DNA of 64,000 nucleotides, from positions 2,492,501 through 2,556,500 of the forward strand of contig JADKFX010000001.1 in NCBI GenBank assembly GCA_016717265.1, read 5' to 3'. The notes beneath the pieces were generated by a model. That model saw only the letters and a program-made list of their open reading frames with translations, was not told the origin of the DNA and ran no database searches. The translations under genes were made by a program, and so were the position numbers. Below are positions 19,401 through 26,977 of this stretch, piece by piece; position 1 is the stretch's first letter; every line of letters starts with the position of its first letter. The stretch is from Saprospiraceae bacterium (GTDB taxonomy: Bacteria; Bacteroidota; Bacteroidia; Chitinophagales; Saprospiraceae).

Positions 19401-21095
19401 AATAATCCTTTTGATGCTAGCGGTACCTATCCAATTGGCGTTCATAAGATTTGTTGGTATGTTGAAGATGGTTGCGGAAATATTGGTCAGTGTTGTACAC
19501 TTTTTGAAGTTAAAGATTGTAAAGCTCCAACGCCATATTGTTTAACTGGTATTATTACAGTACCTATGCCAACTTCTGGTTGTGTTGACATTTGGGCGAA
19601 AGACCTTGATTTAAATAGTTCAGATAATTGTACACCAAGAAACAGATTAAAATTCTATTTCAATGGCGATACATCTAAAAGAAGTATCAGAGTTTGTTGT
19701 GAGGATTTTGTAAGACAACAAAAATCAGATGAATTAACGATTTCTGTTCAAATGTGGGTAGAAGATGAAGAAGGTAATAAAGATTATTGTGCAACTACAA
19801 TTATAGTACAGGATAATCAAAATATTTGTCCAAATCCTCCAACTGCAAATGGTGGTAATATCAATGGATTGGTTAGAACTGAGAATGGTGATTTAACAGC
19901 AAAAGCAGAAGTTGAATTGTATAACAATAATTCAATAACAAGACAAGCTGTAACAAACAATTCTGGTTCTTATCTATTTGGTGAGCTGGTAATGAATGCT
20001 TCCTATAGTGTTAAATCGAAACGTAATGACGAAGCTGGAAACGGTGTTTCTACTGCAGATATCGTGAAAATTCAAAGACATATATTAGGAATAGAGGAAT
20101 TAAATAGCACATACAAATTGATTGCAGCTGATGTTAATAAATCGAATTCAATTACAGCAGCAGATATATCAGAAATCAGAAAATTGATATTAGGTATCAA
20201 TGCAGAGTTTACTAAAACTCCATCCTGGTTAATGATACCTGCTGATTATGTATTTGCAAATCCGAAACAACCTTGGGAGTATTTGCAAGAGAAAAGCTTA
20301 ATAACTGTCAGTCAATCAAATAAAGTAGATTTTATAGCTGTTAAAATGGGAGATGTTAATAACTCAGCATTAGCAAGTAGCTTAAATGGGGCAGTAACTT
20401 CTAGAACTTCAGCTTCATTGAATTTATTTGTTGATCAGCTTAGCGTAAACCCTGGAGAAACCTATAATATGAATGTAAAAGCATCTGACTTTAAGGATAT
20501 CTCTGGGTTCCAATTTACCTTAAACTTTGATGCTTCAAATTTAATATTTGAAGGATTTGAATCGGCTTCTTTAAATGTTGATGGATCTAACTTTGGTGCA
20601 AACCAATTAGAAAAAGGATTATTGACAATGAGTTGGGATTCAAAACAATCCAGAACAATTTCTGAAAACGATGTATTATTTACCTTGAAGTTTTCAGTAT
20701 TGGGAAAAGCATTGGCAAGTAATTTATTTGCAATTACAAGTGATGTTACAGCTGCAGAAGCTTACGCTTCAAGTTTAGAAACAAAATCGATCAAATTAAA
20801 TGTTCGTAGTGGAAAAACAGAGGTAGAAGCAAGTGTTTTTGAATTATATCAGAATGCACCAAATCCATTTGATACTGAAACTGAAATTAGTTTCCGCTTA
20901 AATGAAAATGGTGAAGCTAAATTGAGTATATATGATGTTACTGGAAAAGTAATCTATATTTCACAATTGAAAGCTCAGAAAGGCTTAAATACTGTAAAAG
21001 TAGATCGTTCAGATTTAAATGGTTCCGGTATGTATTACTATCAATTAGATTGTGGTAATCATTCTGCAACGAAGAGAATGATCATAATGGATTAA
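16464..21095 (+). CDS. Giant T9SS surface protein, shorter paralogue
   Basis: 1543 aa secreted protein. A signal peptide with an unusually basic n-region (SLKRRLPLSC...) ends near GFAA. The mature part starts directly at the module LVCHDLIQISLDENCEATI, equivalent to about residue 590 of the preceding protein, and stays collinear to the end. It has Cys-rich HYR-like segments, a dockerin-type pair near 1186-1250 (GVSTADIVKIQRHILG, TAADISEIRKLILG), a cohesin-like domain near 1300-1440 and a T9SS type A sorting domain (YQNAPNPFDTETEISF). Runs such as KFCCQDVGKTIMVVFRVYD and DWCQYDPNVNPEVGRWEF are nearly shared. It lacks the N-terminal globular domain and the interrupted HYR of its neighbour. Probably a surface or matrix protein that arose by tandem duplication. 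Confidence 0.9.
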   Translation: MNRLCLLSLKRRLPLSCLMILLALLSVNFGFAANGPREVAPLGQLVCHDLIQISLDENCEATIRPQHLLEQAGPNFLYEVIARDWETNKLVDEDPSTPFVQIGRNQIGRCLKITIREISSGNSCWGKACVEDKLAPALTCPRDIRVECYEDVGPLVTGAPTVNEGCGTYSLTFKDVVSKGSCTLGYDRIITRYFIAVDETGNRDTCVQIITVELGDLNNLTYPLNYDGLLLPGHTHALSCDAKVDANKNISAHLVDAPTCVDGYLLDSALFISSSIRVPKLLGWNCLDYGAYQGHPSPKSIYYPAKPGCWGANEIVMWEGTGEPGNAGCGNIAATFRDIRIDISKPGCDAGPVGCYKVLRVWTLLNWCTGEVKDTNQIIKVMDIVPPQILYPDSLVVSTDPWRCEGRWDVAPAWVTDNCSNEIHYSIRVESGTVLGDDKAGYVVVNLPLGIQNAYIVAEDCCGNITERRIILDVQDNNPPNAVCDQKTVVTITGNGSPGDNTAKVFAETFDDGSFDNCSPHLFFKAIRMDELLGTNNGSTKDNKATCNGVNGDDDLSTLGNQIYFDDYVKFCCQDVGKTIMVVFRVYDVDPGAGPVAPSKMNQNGSLFGRFSDCMIEVEVQDKSIPTVVAPPDIVVSCNFWFDVNVLSNPSNATFGKVVNDLAWRGKVITNDVVCSYYCEKNQITGYPGYLPGLPPHLQPVSNKACDYYNSLYNAAHPDNKYDLLWGFDGYVLSSCNVTPLINVRDLRVCGQGRILRDVSATGPNGVIITATQTIWVVNCDPFYINRRDHCDLTDDIIWPDCQGLGTTIDGCGADISPDNPKLGKPQVENGARNHCNLIAIENFDEIFTIEPDACYKILRKWVVIDWCQYDPNVNPEVGRWEFTQVIKVRDQVKPIVTCNVGICEPAVLNTQLGTCVGHIRLTVTATDSCTPNDWLLTEYKIDAFNNGTYDFNVGKLTRKELSQGVIPSIHNNPFADNPNNPFDASGTYPIGVHKICWYVEDGCGNIGQCCTLFEVKDCKAPTPYCLTGIITVPMPTSGCVDIWAKDLDLNSSDNCTPRNRLKFYFNGDTSKRSIRVCCEDFVRQQKSDELTISVQMWVEDEEGNKDYCATTIIVQDNQNICPNPPTANGGNINGLVRTENGDLTAKAEVELYNNNSITRQAVTNNSGSYLFGELVMNASYSVKSKRNDEAGNGVSTADIVKIQRHILGIEELNSTYKLIAADVNKSNSITAADISEIRKLILGINAEFTKTPSWLMIPADYVFANPKQPWEYLQEKSLITVSQSNKVDFIAVKMGDVNNSALASSLNGAVTSRTSASLNLFVDQLSVNPGETYNMNVKASDFKDISGFQFTLNFDASNLIFEGFESASLNVDGSNFGANQLEKGLLTMSWDSKQSRTISENDVLFTLKFSVLGKALASNLFAITSDVTAAEAYASSLETKSIKLNVRSGKTEVEASVFELYQNAPNPFDTETEISFRLNENGEAKLSIYDVTGKVIYISQLKAQKGLNTVKVDRSDLNGSGMYYYQLDCGNHSATKRMIIMD

Positions 21096-21124
21096 TTTTT
21101 CAGGATTACTGAAAGCTAATTTAT

Positions 21125-21164
21125 AAGCAGTCTTCGCATACCGTTGTGAAGACTGCTTTTTTTT
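21125..21164 (+). terminator. Intrinsic terminator after the second giant gene
   Basis: AAGCAGTCTTCGCA pairs with TGTGAAGACTGCTT (one G-U) around a short loop, followed by T8. Its T run touches the stop codon of the convergent sppA gene. Confidence 0.9.
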
Positions 21165-22941
21165 ATTTTGAAATGATAAAGGGTAATTTCATTTGTAGCC
21201 CTTTATTTGTTTTCCAATATTTCATTTCTTGATAATAAGGAATCATTTCCTCCAATTCCTGTTCCATAATTCGAGCTTTTATTCCAACGCTTCCTTCTTC
21301 ATTATTTCCTTGTAAAGCTTCCATTAGTTTTTGTATAGGATCTTTTTGTGTTGGAAATTCACTGATTCTAAATTTTTCTAGGGATGCCATACGAGAAGCA
21401 CATGAAATCGCATCATCTAGATTTCCTATTTTGTTTACAAGACCTAATTCTTTTGCTTTTATACCACTCCAGATCCTTCCTTTCGCGAACTCTTTTACCT
21501 GTTCTTTAGCTAAACTCCGTCCAGAAGATATCACAGATATAAATTGATCATAAGTTTGTGCAATATTTTCTTGCATAATTTTAGCTTCATCAATTCCCCA
21601 TGGTAACATCACGTTGAATTTATTCGCCATGGGTCCAGTGCCGACTGTATCAATATCAATTCCAATTTTATCTCCACTAATTCTATTAAAATTTGGGATT
21701 AATGCAAAAACACCAATGGAGCCGGTTAATGTATATGCATTTGAAAATATACTATCTGCATGACAGGAAATATAATAACCACCAGATGCTGCATAGTCAC
21801 CCATACTTACAACTACAGGTTTTCCCTGAGCTTTAATTAAATCAATCTCTTTTAATAATTCATCACTTAATAAAGCACTTCCTCCAGGTGAATTTACTCT
21901 TAATACAACCGCTTTAATACTCTTCGTGGATCTTATATCCCGCAATATTTTAATGTATTTTCGACCTATTTCGCCTTCTTCTCCTTTGCCTTCTATTATA
22001 TTACCTTCTGCATAGACAACAGCAATTCTGTTAGAGCTTGAGAAGTCTTCGTTAGCGGATTTGCTAATCGCAAAATAATCCTGTATATTTATAAAATGAA
22101 TTTTATCATTTTCATTAAAATTCATTTTACTTCGAATATTTGCCAATACGTCGGATTCATATGCAATAGAGTCAATCAATTGGTTAGTATACGCTAATTT
22201 TGGGGAATACGATTTAAAGCCATCAAAATTTGATTTTAATTCATTGTAATCAAGATTTCTTGCTTTAGAAATTTCATCTAAATATAGATGATATTGCTCG
22301 CCTAAAAATTCCTTTAATTGCAATCTATTTTGATCGCTCATTTTATTTAAACGAAAGGGTTCTGTTGCACTTTTAAATTCGCCTGCGTAATAAATATTGA
22401 AGTCTAAACCAATTTTATCTGTAAATTCTTTAAAATAGGGGATTGATATTCCAAATCCTTTCAAGTCTAAGAATCCCAATGGATGCAGATACAACTGATT
22501 TGCAGCCGAATTAATATAGTAATTTTTATGATCTAAATAATTGGAATAACAAATGATAAATTTTCCTTCATTTTTAAATGCTTGTAATGCATCTCTTATT
22601 TCTTTTAAAGTTGCATATCCGTGATTATAATTGCTGCTTTGCAGATAGATACCTCTGATTTTTGGATCCTTCGCAGCATGAAGAATGGCTTTTGTAAGAT
22701 CCTTTAATCCTATCGTTACGGTATTATTTAAATTGTAACTTTGAATGGGATTATTATTTGTTTGTTCTGGTATTAATCCTGGAATAATCAATTGCAATAC
22801 TGAGTTTTCTGTAAGCTTGGTATCCGTTTTATTGCGCAACATGAAGCCTGTGCCGATTGCAATTAGTAAAAAACCAATAACAATAAGTGCAAGTAAAGCC
22901 CCAAGGCATGAAGAAAAGATTGACGAAAAAAATGTTTTCAT
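21163..22941 (-). CDS. sppA: Signal peptide peptidase SppA, 67K type
   Basis: Inner-membrane serine protease that degrades leftover signal peptides, 592 aa, the long two-domain form. One N-terminal membrane helix spans about residues 13-34. The Lys of the Ser-Lys dyad is in GEFKSATEPF (K190) and the Ser in GDYAASGGYY (S386), matching the long bacterial enzyme in which the two residues lie in different repeats. RVNSPGGSALLSDEL precedes the Ser region, and GSIGVF follows. It is the last gene of a six-gene minus-strand operon, starting 6 bp after the deoxynucleoside kinase gene. Confidence 0.95.
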   Translation of the reverse strand: MKTFFSSIFSSCLGALLALIVIGFLLIAIGTGFMLRNKTDTKLTENSVLQLIIPGLIPEQTNNNPIQSYNLNNTVTIGLKDLTKAILHAAKDPKIRGIYLQSSNYNHGYATLKEIRDALQAFKNEGKFIICYSNYLDHKNYYINSAANQLYLHPLGFLDLKGFGISIPYFKEFTDKIGLDFNIYYAGEFKSATEPFRLNKMSDQNRLQLKEFLGEQYHLYLDEISKARNLDYNELKSNFDGFKSYSPKLAYTNQLIDSIAYESDVLANIRSKMNFNENDKIHFINIQDYFAISKSANEDFSSSNRIAVVYAEGNIIEGKGEEGEIGRKYIKILRDIRSTKSIKAVVLRVNSPGGSALLSDELLKEIDLIKAQGKPVVVSMGDYAASGGYYISCHADSIFSNAYTLTGSIGVFALIPNFNRISGDKIGIDIDTVGTGPMANKFNVMLPWGIDEAKIMQENIAQTYDQFISVISSGRSLAKEQVKEFAKGRIWSGIKAKELGLVNKIGNLDDAISCASRMASLEKFRISEFPTQKDPIQKLMEALQGNNEEGSVGIKARIMEQELEEMIPYYQEMKYWKTNKGLQMKLPFIISK

Positions 22942-22947
22942 TCTATT

Positions 22948-23595
22948 TTAATTTAAAATTTTAATATGATGTAATCCAGGAGCAAATTGTGTGAAAACAA
23001 TCTCTTCTAGTTCTTTGTAAATAGTTTTATTTTTTGTAAAATCTTGGTCTTCAAGATTAATTACCACGACAGGTATAATTGTTTGGCTTTTAAAAAATTC
23101 AAAATAGCTGTCCTGAATTTTACTTAAATATTCATTGGATATATTGTTTTCAAAAAGTCGACCTCTTTTATTTATATTTGATTGAACGTGTGTAGTCTCC
23201 CGATGTAAATAAAGTATTAAATCAGGTTTATTTAAAGTGTGCGTTAATGCCTGGTAAATTTTGAAAAACAATTTATATTCATCTGGTGGCAAGTTCGTTC
23301 GAGCAAATAATAGGCTTTTTAAAATGGTATAATCTGAAATAATAAAATCATTAAATAGATCAGGACTTTGGGCGTCTTGTTGTATTTGCTTTTGTCTTTC
23401 TGTTAAAAAAAACAATTCAACGGTTAATGCATATCTGGCCGGATCTTTATAAAAGTATTCTAGAAATGGATTATCACTGAATTGTTCAAGTATCAGTTTG
23501 CATTTATAATCTAAGCTGATCATCTGGCAAAATGTAGTTTTACCAGCTCCTATATTGCCTTCAATACAAATATATTTATTAGGATTGGATTTCAT
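22948..23595 (-). CDS. Deoxynucleoside kinase (dAK/dGK/dCK family)
   Basis: Cytosolic salvage enzyme that phosphorylates deoxynucleosides, 215 aa. The P-loop GNIGAGKTT is at residues 13-21. The family's substrate-site Glu is in LILEQF, the ELFFLTERQKQI segment and SDYTILKSLLFA follow, and the LID region holds KRGR. It is close to the bacterial deoxyadenosine/deoxyguanosine kinases, but base preference cannot be read here. The start overlaps the folK end by 17 bp, a gene pairing common in Bacteroidota. Usual length for the family. Confidence 0.92.
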   Translation of the reverse strand: MKSNPNKYICIEGNIGAGKTTFCQMISLDYKCKLILEQFSDNPFLEYFYKDPARYALTVELFFLTERQKQIQQDAQSPDLFNDFIISDYTILKSLLFARTNLPPDEYKLFFKIYQALTHTLNKPDLILYLHRETTHVQSNINKRGRLFENNISNEYLSKIQDSYFEFFKSQTIIPVVVINLEDQDFTKNKTIYKELEEIVFTQFAPGLHHIKILN

Positions 23596-24085
23596 GCGTT
23601 TTGAATTTTGTTACGTGACCTAAATCCGTACACCTTACTAATAACTCGTCCATACGTAATTTTAGTATTGGATGAATTAATTTTGGGGCAATCTCCGATA
23701 ATGGAAGCAGTATGAATTTTCGAAATGCCATTCTGGGGTGGGGTAGTATTAATTCTGGTGTATTTAATATCATACTTCCAATAAAAAGAATGTCAATATC
23801 AATGGTTCTTGGTCCATATTTTTCAATCCTTATCCTTCCAAGTTTTTTTTCAATGTCTAATATTTTATGTAAAATTTCAACCGGTTTTAAATTTGACTTT
23901 AGCTCAATTATCTGATTCAGAAAATGATTCTGCATCTTATTACCCCAGGGTTCTGTTTCATAGATGGAAGATTGCTTCAGGACCGTTGAAAGTTCACCAG
24001 AGACAAGGTCAACGGCACGTGTTAAATAGTCGTATCTATTACCTAAATTTGAACCCAGAGACAAAAAAACTGAATTATTATTCAT
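23579..24085 (-). CDS. folK: HPPK: 2-amino-4-hydroxy-6-hydroxymethyldihydropteridine pyrophosphokinase
   Basis: Transfers pyrophosphate from ATP to 6-hydroxymethyl-7,8-dihydropterin in folate biosynthesis, 168 aa. Family motifs are FLSLGSNLGNR near the N-terminus, YETEPWG at about 42-48, and the metal- and ATP-binding GPRTIDIDILF, followed by LPHPRM. It overlaps the upstream peptidase gene by 8 bp and the downstream kinase gene by 17 bp, so translation is probably coupled. Together with fhs and thyA in this window it belongs to folate metabolism, although it is not next to them. Confidence 0.96.
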   Translation of the reverse strand: MNNNSVFLSLGSNLGNRYDYLTRAVDLVSGELSTVLKQSSIYETEPWGNKMQNHFLNQIIELKSNLKPVEILHKILDIEKKLGRIRIEKYGPRTIDIDILFIGSMILNTPELILPHPRMAFRKFILLPLSEIAPKLIHPILKLRMDELLVRCTDLGHVTKFKTHEIQS

Positions 24086-25628
24086 GAATAATAATTTTTT
24101 TAGTGGCTTTAAATTTCTTATTTGATAAGCTTAAAAAGTAAAGTCCTGTTGATAATTTTATATGATTTAATTTTGTAAAATTGTCATTTCTTAAGTTTTG
24201 ATTCATGGAATATATTTTTCTACCCTTTATATCAAAAATTTGCAATAAACAATTTTCAAGATTTTGATCTGGCTTTATTAAAATGCATCCTTCTTCACAA
24301 ATTGCTTGAAACTTGTTTTCCTCTTTTGTATTCGTGCCGGTTGTTTGATCAACTATGATATCAATGGAGCTGCCATGTTCAATCTCTGCAAGTTCGATAA
24401 TTGTCGCAATGGATGCTTTAACGACATTTGCCATGAAGTCAAAATTTAAATAATGGCTGGAATCTCTAATGGTATGATAATTTTTATTTCTAAAATTTGC
24501 TCCATCTGTTATCATTAAAGCGGGTATATTGCGATCCCAGAAACTTGCATGGTCACTTCTTCTTAAATCTGGAGCAATACTTCCATTTCCGGGTACTTCT
24601 AATGATATAATTTTTAAAGCAGGAACATGGTTTAGTGTATTGGTATGAAAACTATTTTTAAGATTTAATGAATTCGTGTTTCCAACATTGATTATAAAAT
24701 CGCCTTTTCTATTATTTGCAATTACCTGATTGTAAGCATCTGGAAATAAAACATTGAAGCCAGTTGGTAAATCTTGTGTGTTTGCTTGCTCTGTATAATA
24801 CCCAATCATTTCAAAATTAAGAACTGCTTTGATACTATCTCGTTTGCTTAATTGATTAGCATTATAGATACTACTTCCAACTAATCCATTTTCTTCCAAA
24901 TCAAAAAGTACATAGCGAATTGATTTTTTGCTAGGATAATCTGCAAGTATCCGAGCCATTTCAAGAACCCCTGCAACACCAGAACCATTGTCATCAGCTC
25001 CTGGCGAAATGGTGGCGGCATCATAATGCGCATCCACAATAATGATGGAGGATGGTTCACTACTGCCATGCTTCGTAGCTTCATAATTAATTCCAGTATA
25101 GAGTGCATTCTTAAAATCTAGTGATTTTGTGTTTAAATAGGTTTGCAATTGTTCAGACAAATATGTTCGAGCCTGGTTGTATATAATTGGATTATTCGCG
25201 TTTCTGCGACCCTGAATTTGTTCTACATAGTCTTTTAAATTGTTGGGATTAACATTGGAGATGATATCTTCAATATTTATGGATTCTTTGTCGTAGGCTG
25301 ATAACACAACCACCAATTTTGGACTTGCATATTCTATATTTATAAGATTAATTTTTTTATTCAGTCCTGGAGAAACAGGGTAACCCACATCTCCAGTTAT
25401 AGATTGGGCAAGTAATTCGGTATACTTATCGTTTTCTGATAAACTAAATATTTTACATCGCACTTCCAGTTTGTCATTATCTGGATCCTGCAAATCAAAA
25501 TCAATAGATAAGCTGCGATCCGTTGAAGTAAAATGAATACTTTTTTTTATGATCTTAGGGATTGCGTTTTGTGCTTGAATATGTACTAAGAAAATAAGAA
25601 GAGCTGTTAATACATTGAAATATTTCAT
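24078..25628 (-). CDS. Secreted M28 family zinc aminopeptidase with T9SS sorting domain
   Basis: Metallopeptidase of 516 aa. A signal peptide (YFNVLTALLIFLVHIQAQ) is followed by an N-terminal beta domain. The M28 catalytic core has VDAHYDAATISPGADDNGSG (His and Asp zinc ligands), FDLEENGLVGS (catalytic Glu and Glu ligand), and later a DHASFWD segment carrying another ligand His. The C-terminal ~75 residues form a T9SS type A sorting domain (LQIFDIKGRKIY, LSTGLYFLSL). An open frame extends upstream to 25745, but ATG 25628 fits the signal peptide and leaves the rsmF-like gene intact. Probably digests peptides outside the cell. Confidence 0.93.
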   Translation of the reverse strand: MKYFNVLTALLIFLVHIQAQNAIPKIIKKSIHFTSTDRSLSIDFDLQDPDNDKLEVRCKIFSLSENDKYTELLAQSITGDVGYPVSPGLNKKINLINIEYASPKLVVVLSAYDKESINIEDIISNVNPNNLKDYVEQIQGRRNANNPIIYNQARTYLSEQLQTYLNTKSLDFKNALYTGINYEATKHGSSEPSSIIIVDAHYDAATISPGADDNGSGVAGVLEMARILADYPSKKSIRYVLFDLEENGLVGSSIYNANQLSKRDSIKAVLNFEMIGYYTEQANTQDLPTGFNVLFPDAYNQVIANNRKGDFIINVGNTNSLNLKNSFHTNTLNHVPALKIISLEVPGNGSIAPDLRRSDHASFWDRNIPALMITDGANFRNKNYHTIRDSSHYLNFDFMANVVKASIATIIELAEIEHGSSIDIIVDQTTGTNTKEENKFQAICEEGCILIKPDQNLENCLLQIFDIKGRKIYSMNQNLRNDNFTKLNHIKLSTGLYFLSLSNKKFKATKKIIIHE

Positions 25629-25639
25629 TTGATTAATAT

Positions 25640-26977
25640 TTAAAATGAGATAATACGTTGATTTTTTGGAAAATAATTTTTTAGTCCATTTGAATTGGAT
25701 TTTAACCATCCAAGATTCGCAGATCGATAGGAAGCAATGGCCCATTTGGATTTTTGCTTAACCGCAATTTCAGGTGCATTCGATTTTAGAAAATTAATTG
25801 CTTGATTAAATTCTAAATCTGATAGTTCAATATTTTTACTGAAATGATTGCTTTGACTTAAACCATGTGCCGGATAAAAATCTTTCCCTTTAAATTGTCC
25901 TATAGGAATTCCTGCATAATAAATTGGGGCTATTTGCATTAGATGTTGAATTGTATCTGCCCAGAAATTTGAGATTGCATATAATGAATCTTTTAATCCT
26001 ATGATACTAAATGCATCGGGATTTGATAACCATTCAAAATGTGTGGTATTGTTCGAAGGTCTTATTTTAGATTTTTTTACATAATTTGAATTTTCACTAA
26101 ATTTTATTGCTTCTTGTTTTTTAAGAACACTTACTGTAAATCCTTCACCTTTTGATTTGTGTGGAAAGAATCGATAGGTAAAATTTTTGGAATTGGGTTC
26201 GCATATTGAAAAATCATTTTTAATATTTACAGATGTATATTTTTCGTTTTCAAGATAGGGATTTGTAATAGCTTCATTTTCCTTTGTATTGTAGGTACAA
26301 GTGGAATAAATAATATATCCGTTTTCTGCACACATTTTATCAGCAATTCTAAGGATCTGATTTTGCATATGTACACAGTTATTAATTTTATTTTGGTTCC
26401 ATTGATTGATGGCTTCTTTCTCTTTTCTAAACATCCCTTCTCCACTGCAAGGAGCATCAATTAATATGAGATCATATTTAATATCGGAACGTTCCAATTT
26501 ATCCAATGAGCCTTGTGTTATAATTGTATTGGAATAGCCCCATCGTTCTATATTTTGACGGAGTACATTTGCGCGTAAGGGTTCAAATTCATGACAATGC
26601 AGCAACGTATCTTGAGATAAGTTAGCTAACATTAATGTGGATTTTCCTCCAGGTGCACTGCACATGTCCAGAATTTTAGCGTGTATTGGTAATTCTATAG
26701 ATTTTAAAATAAAATCTATAAACATAGATGCAGCTTCTTGTACATAATAATGCCCGGCATGAAAAAATGGATCTAAGGTAAAAGAAGGCCTTTCATTTAA
26801 ATAATAAGCATTTGTACACCATGCGACAGGATCAGAAAGAATTAAATCATTTTCAGTTTTAAAGGGATTTATACGAATACTAATTGGTAATTTATCATGT
26901 AATGAAGATTCAAAATCAGAATACTCATTTCCAAGAATGGCTTTCATCTGTTCAATAAATTGTATTGGCAAATTCAT
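25640..26977 (-). CDS. RsmF/NSUN-type rRNA (cytosine-C5) methyltransferase
   Basis: SAM-dependent RNA m5C methyltransferase of 445 aa. Motifs in order: DMCSAPGGKS (SAM binding), DAPCSGEGMFRK (motif IV Cys) and YSTCTYN (motif VI catalytic Cys). The C-terminal region, with GLSQSNHFSKNIEL and IASYRSANLGWLK, resembles the RsmF PUA-like extension, so 16S rRNA C1407 is the likely target, though other rRNA positions are possible. The start overlaps the UbiD gene's stop by 4 bp (ATGA). The downstream peptidase gene begins 11 bp after its end. Confidence 0.92.
   Translation of the reverse strand: MNLPIQFIEQMKAILGNEYSDFESSLHDKLPISIRINPFKTENDLILSDPVAWCTNAYYLNERPSFTLDPFFHAGHYYVQEAASMFIDFILKSIELPIHAKILDMCSAPGGKSTLMLANLSQDTLLHCHEFEPLRANVLRQNIERWGYSNTIITQGSLDKLERSDIKYDLILIDAPCSGEGMFRKEKEAINQWNQNKINNCVHMQNQILRIADKMCAENGYIIYSTCTYNTKENEAITNPYLENEKYTSVNIKNDFSICEPNSKNFTYRFFPHKSKGEGFTVSVLKKQEAIKFSENSNYVKKSKIRPSNNTTHFEWLSNPDAFSIIGLKDSLYAISNFWADTIQHLMQIAPIYYAGIPIGQFKGKDFYPAHGLSQSNHFSKNIELSDLEFNQAINFLKSNAPEIAVKQKSKWAIASYRSANLGWLKSNSNGLKNYFPKNQRIISF

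Noticed and set aside
9614..21095. Prophage tail-fibre or polyketide-like megagene region
   Set aside because: Signal peptides, HYR-like Cys-rich modules, dockerin motifs and T9SS sorting domains explain both genes. No phage or biosynthetic genes are nearby.
25629..25745. Upstream extension of the M28 peptidase frame
   Set aside because: It overlaps the end of the rsmF-like gene and would bury the signal peptide. ATG 25628 gives a normal signal peptide.
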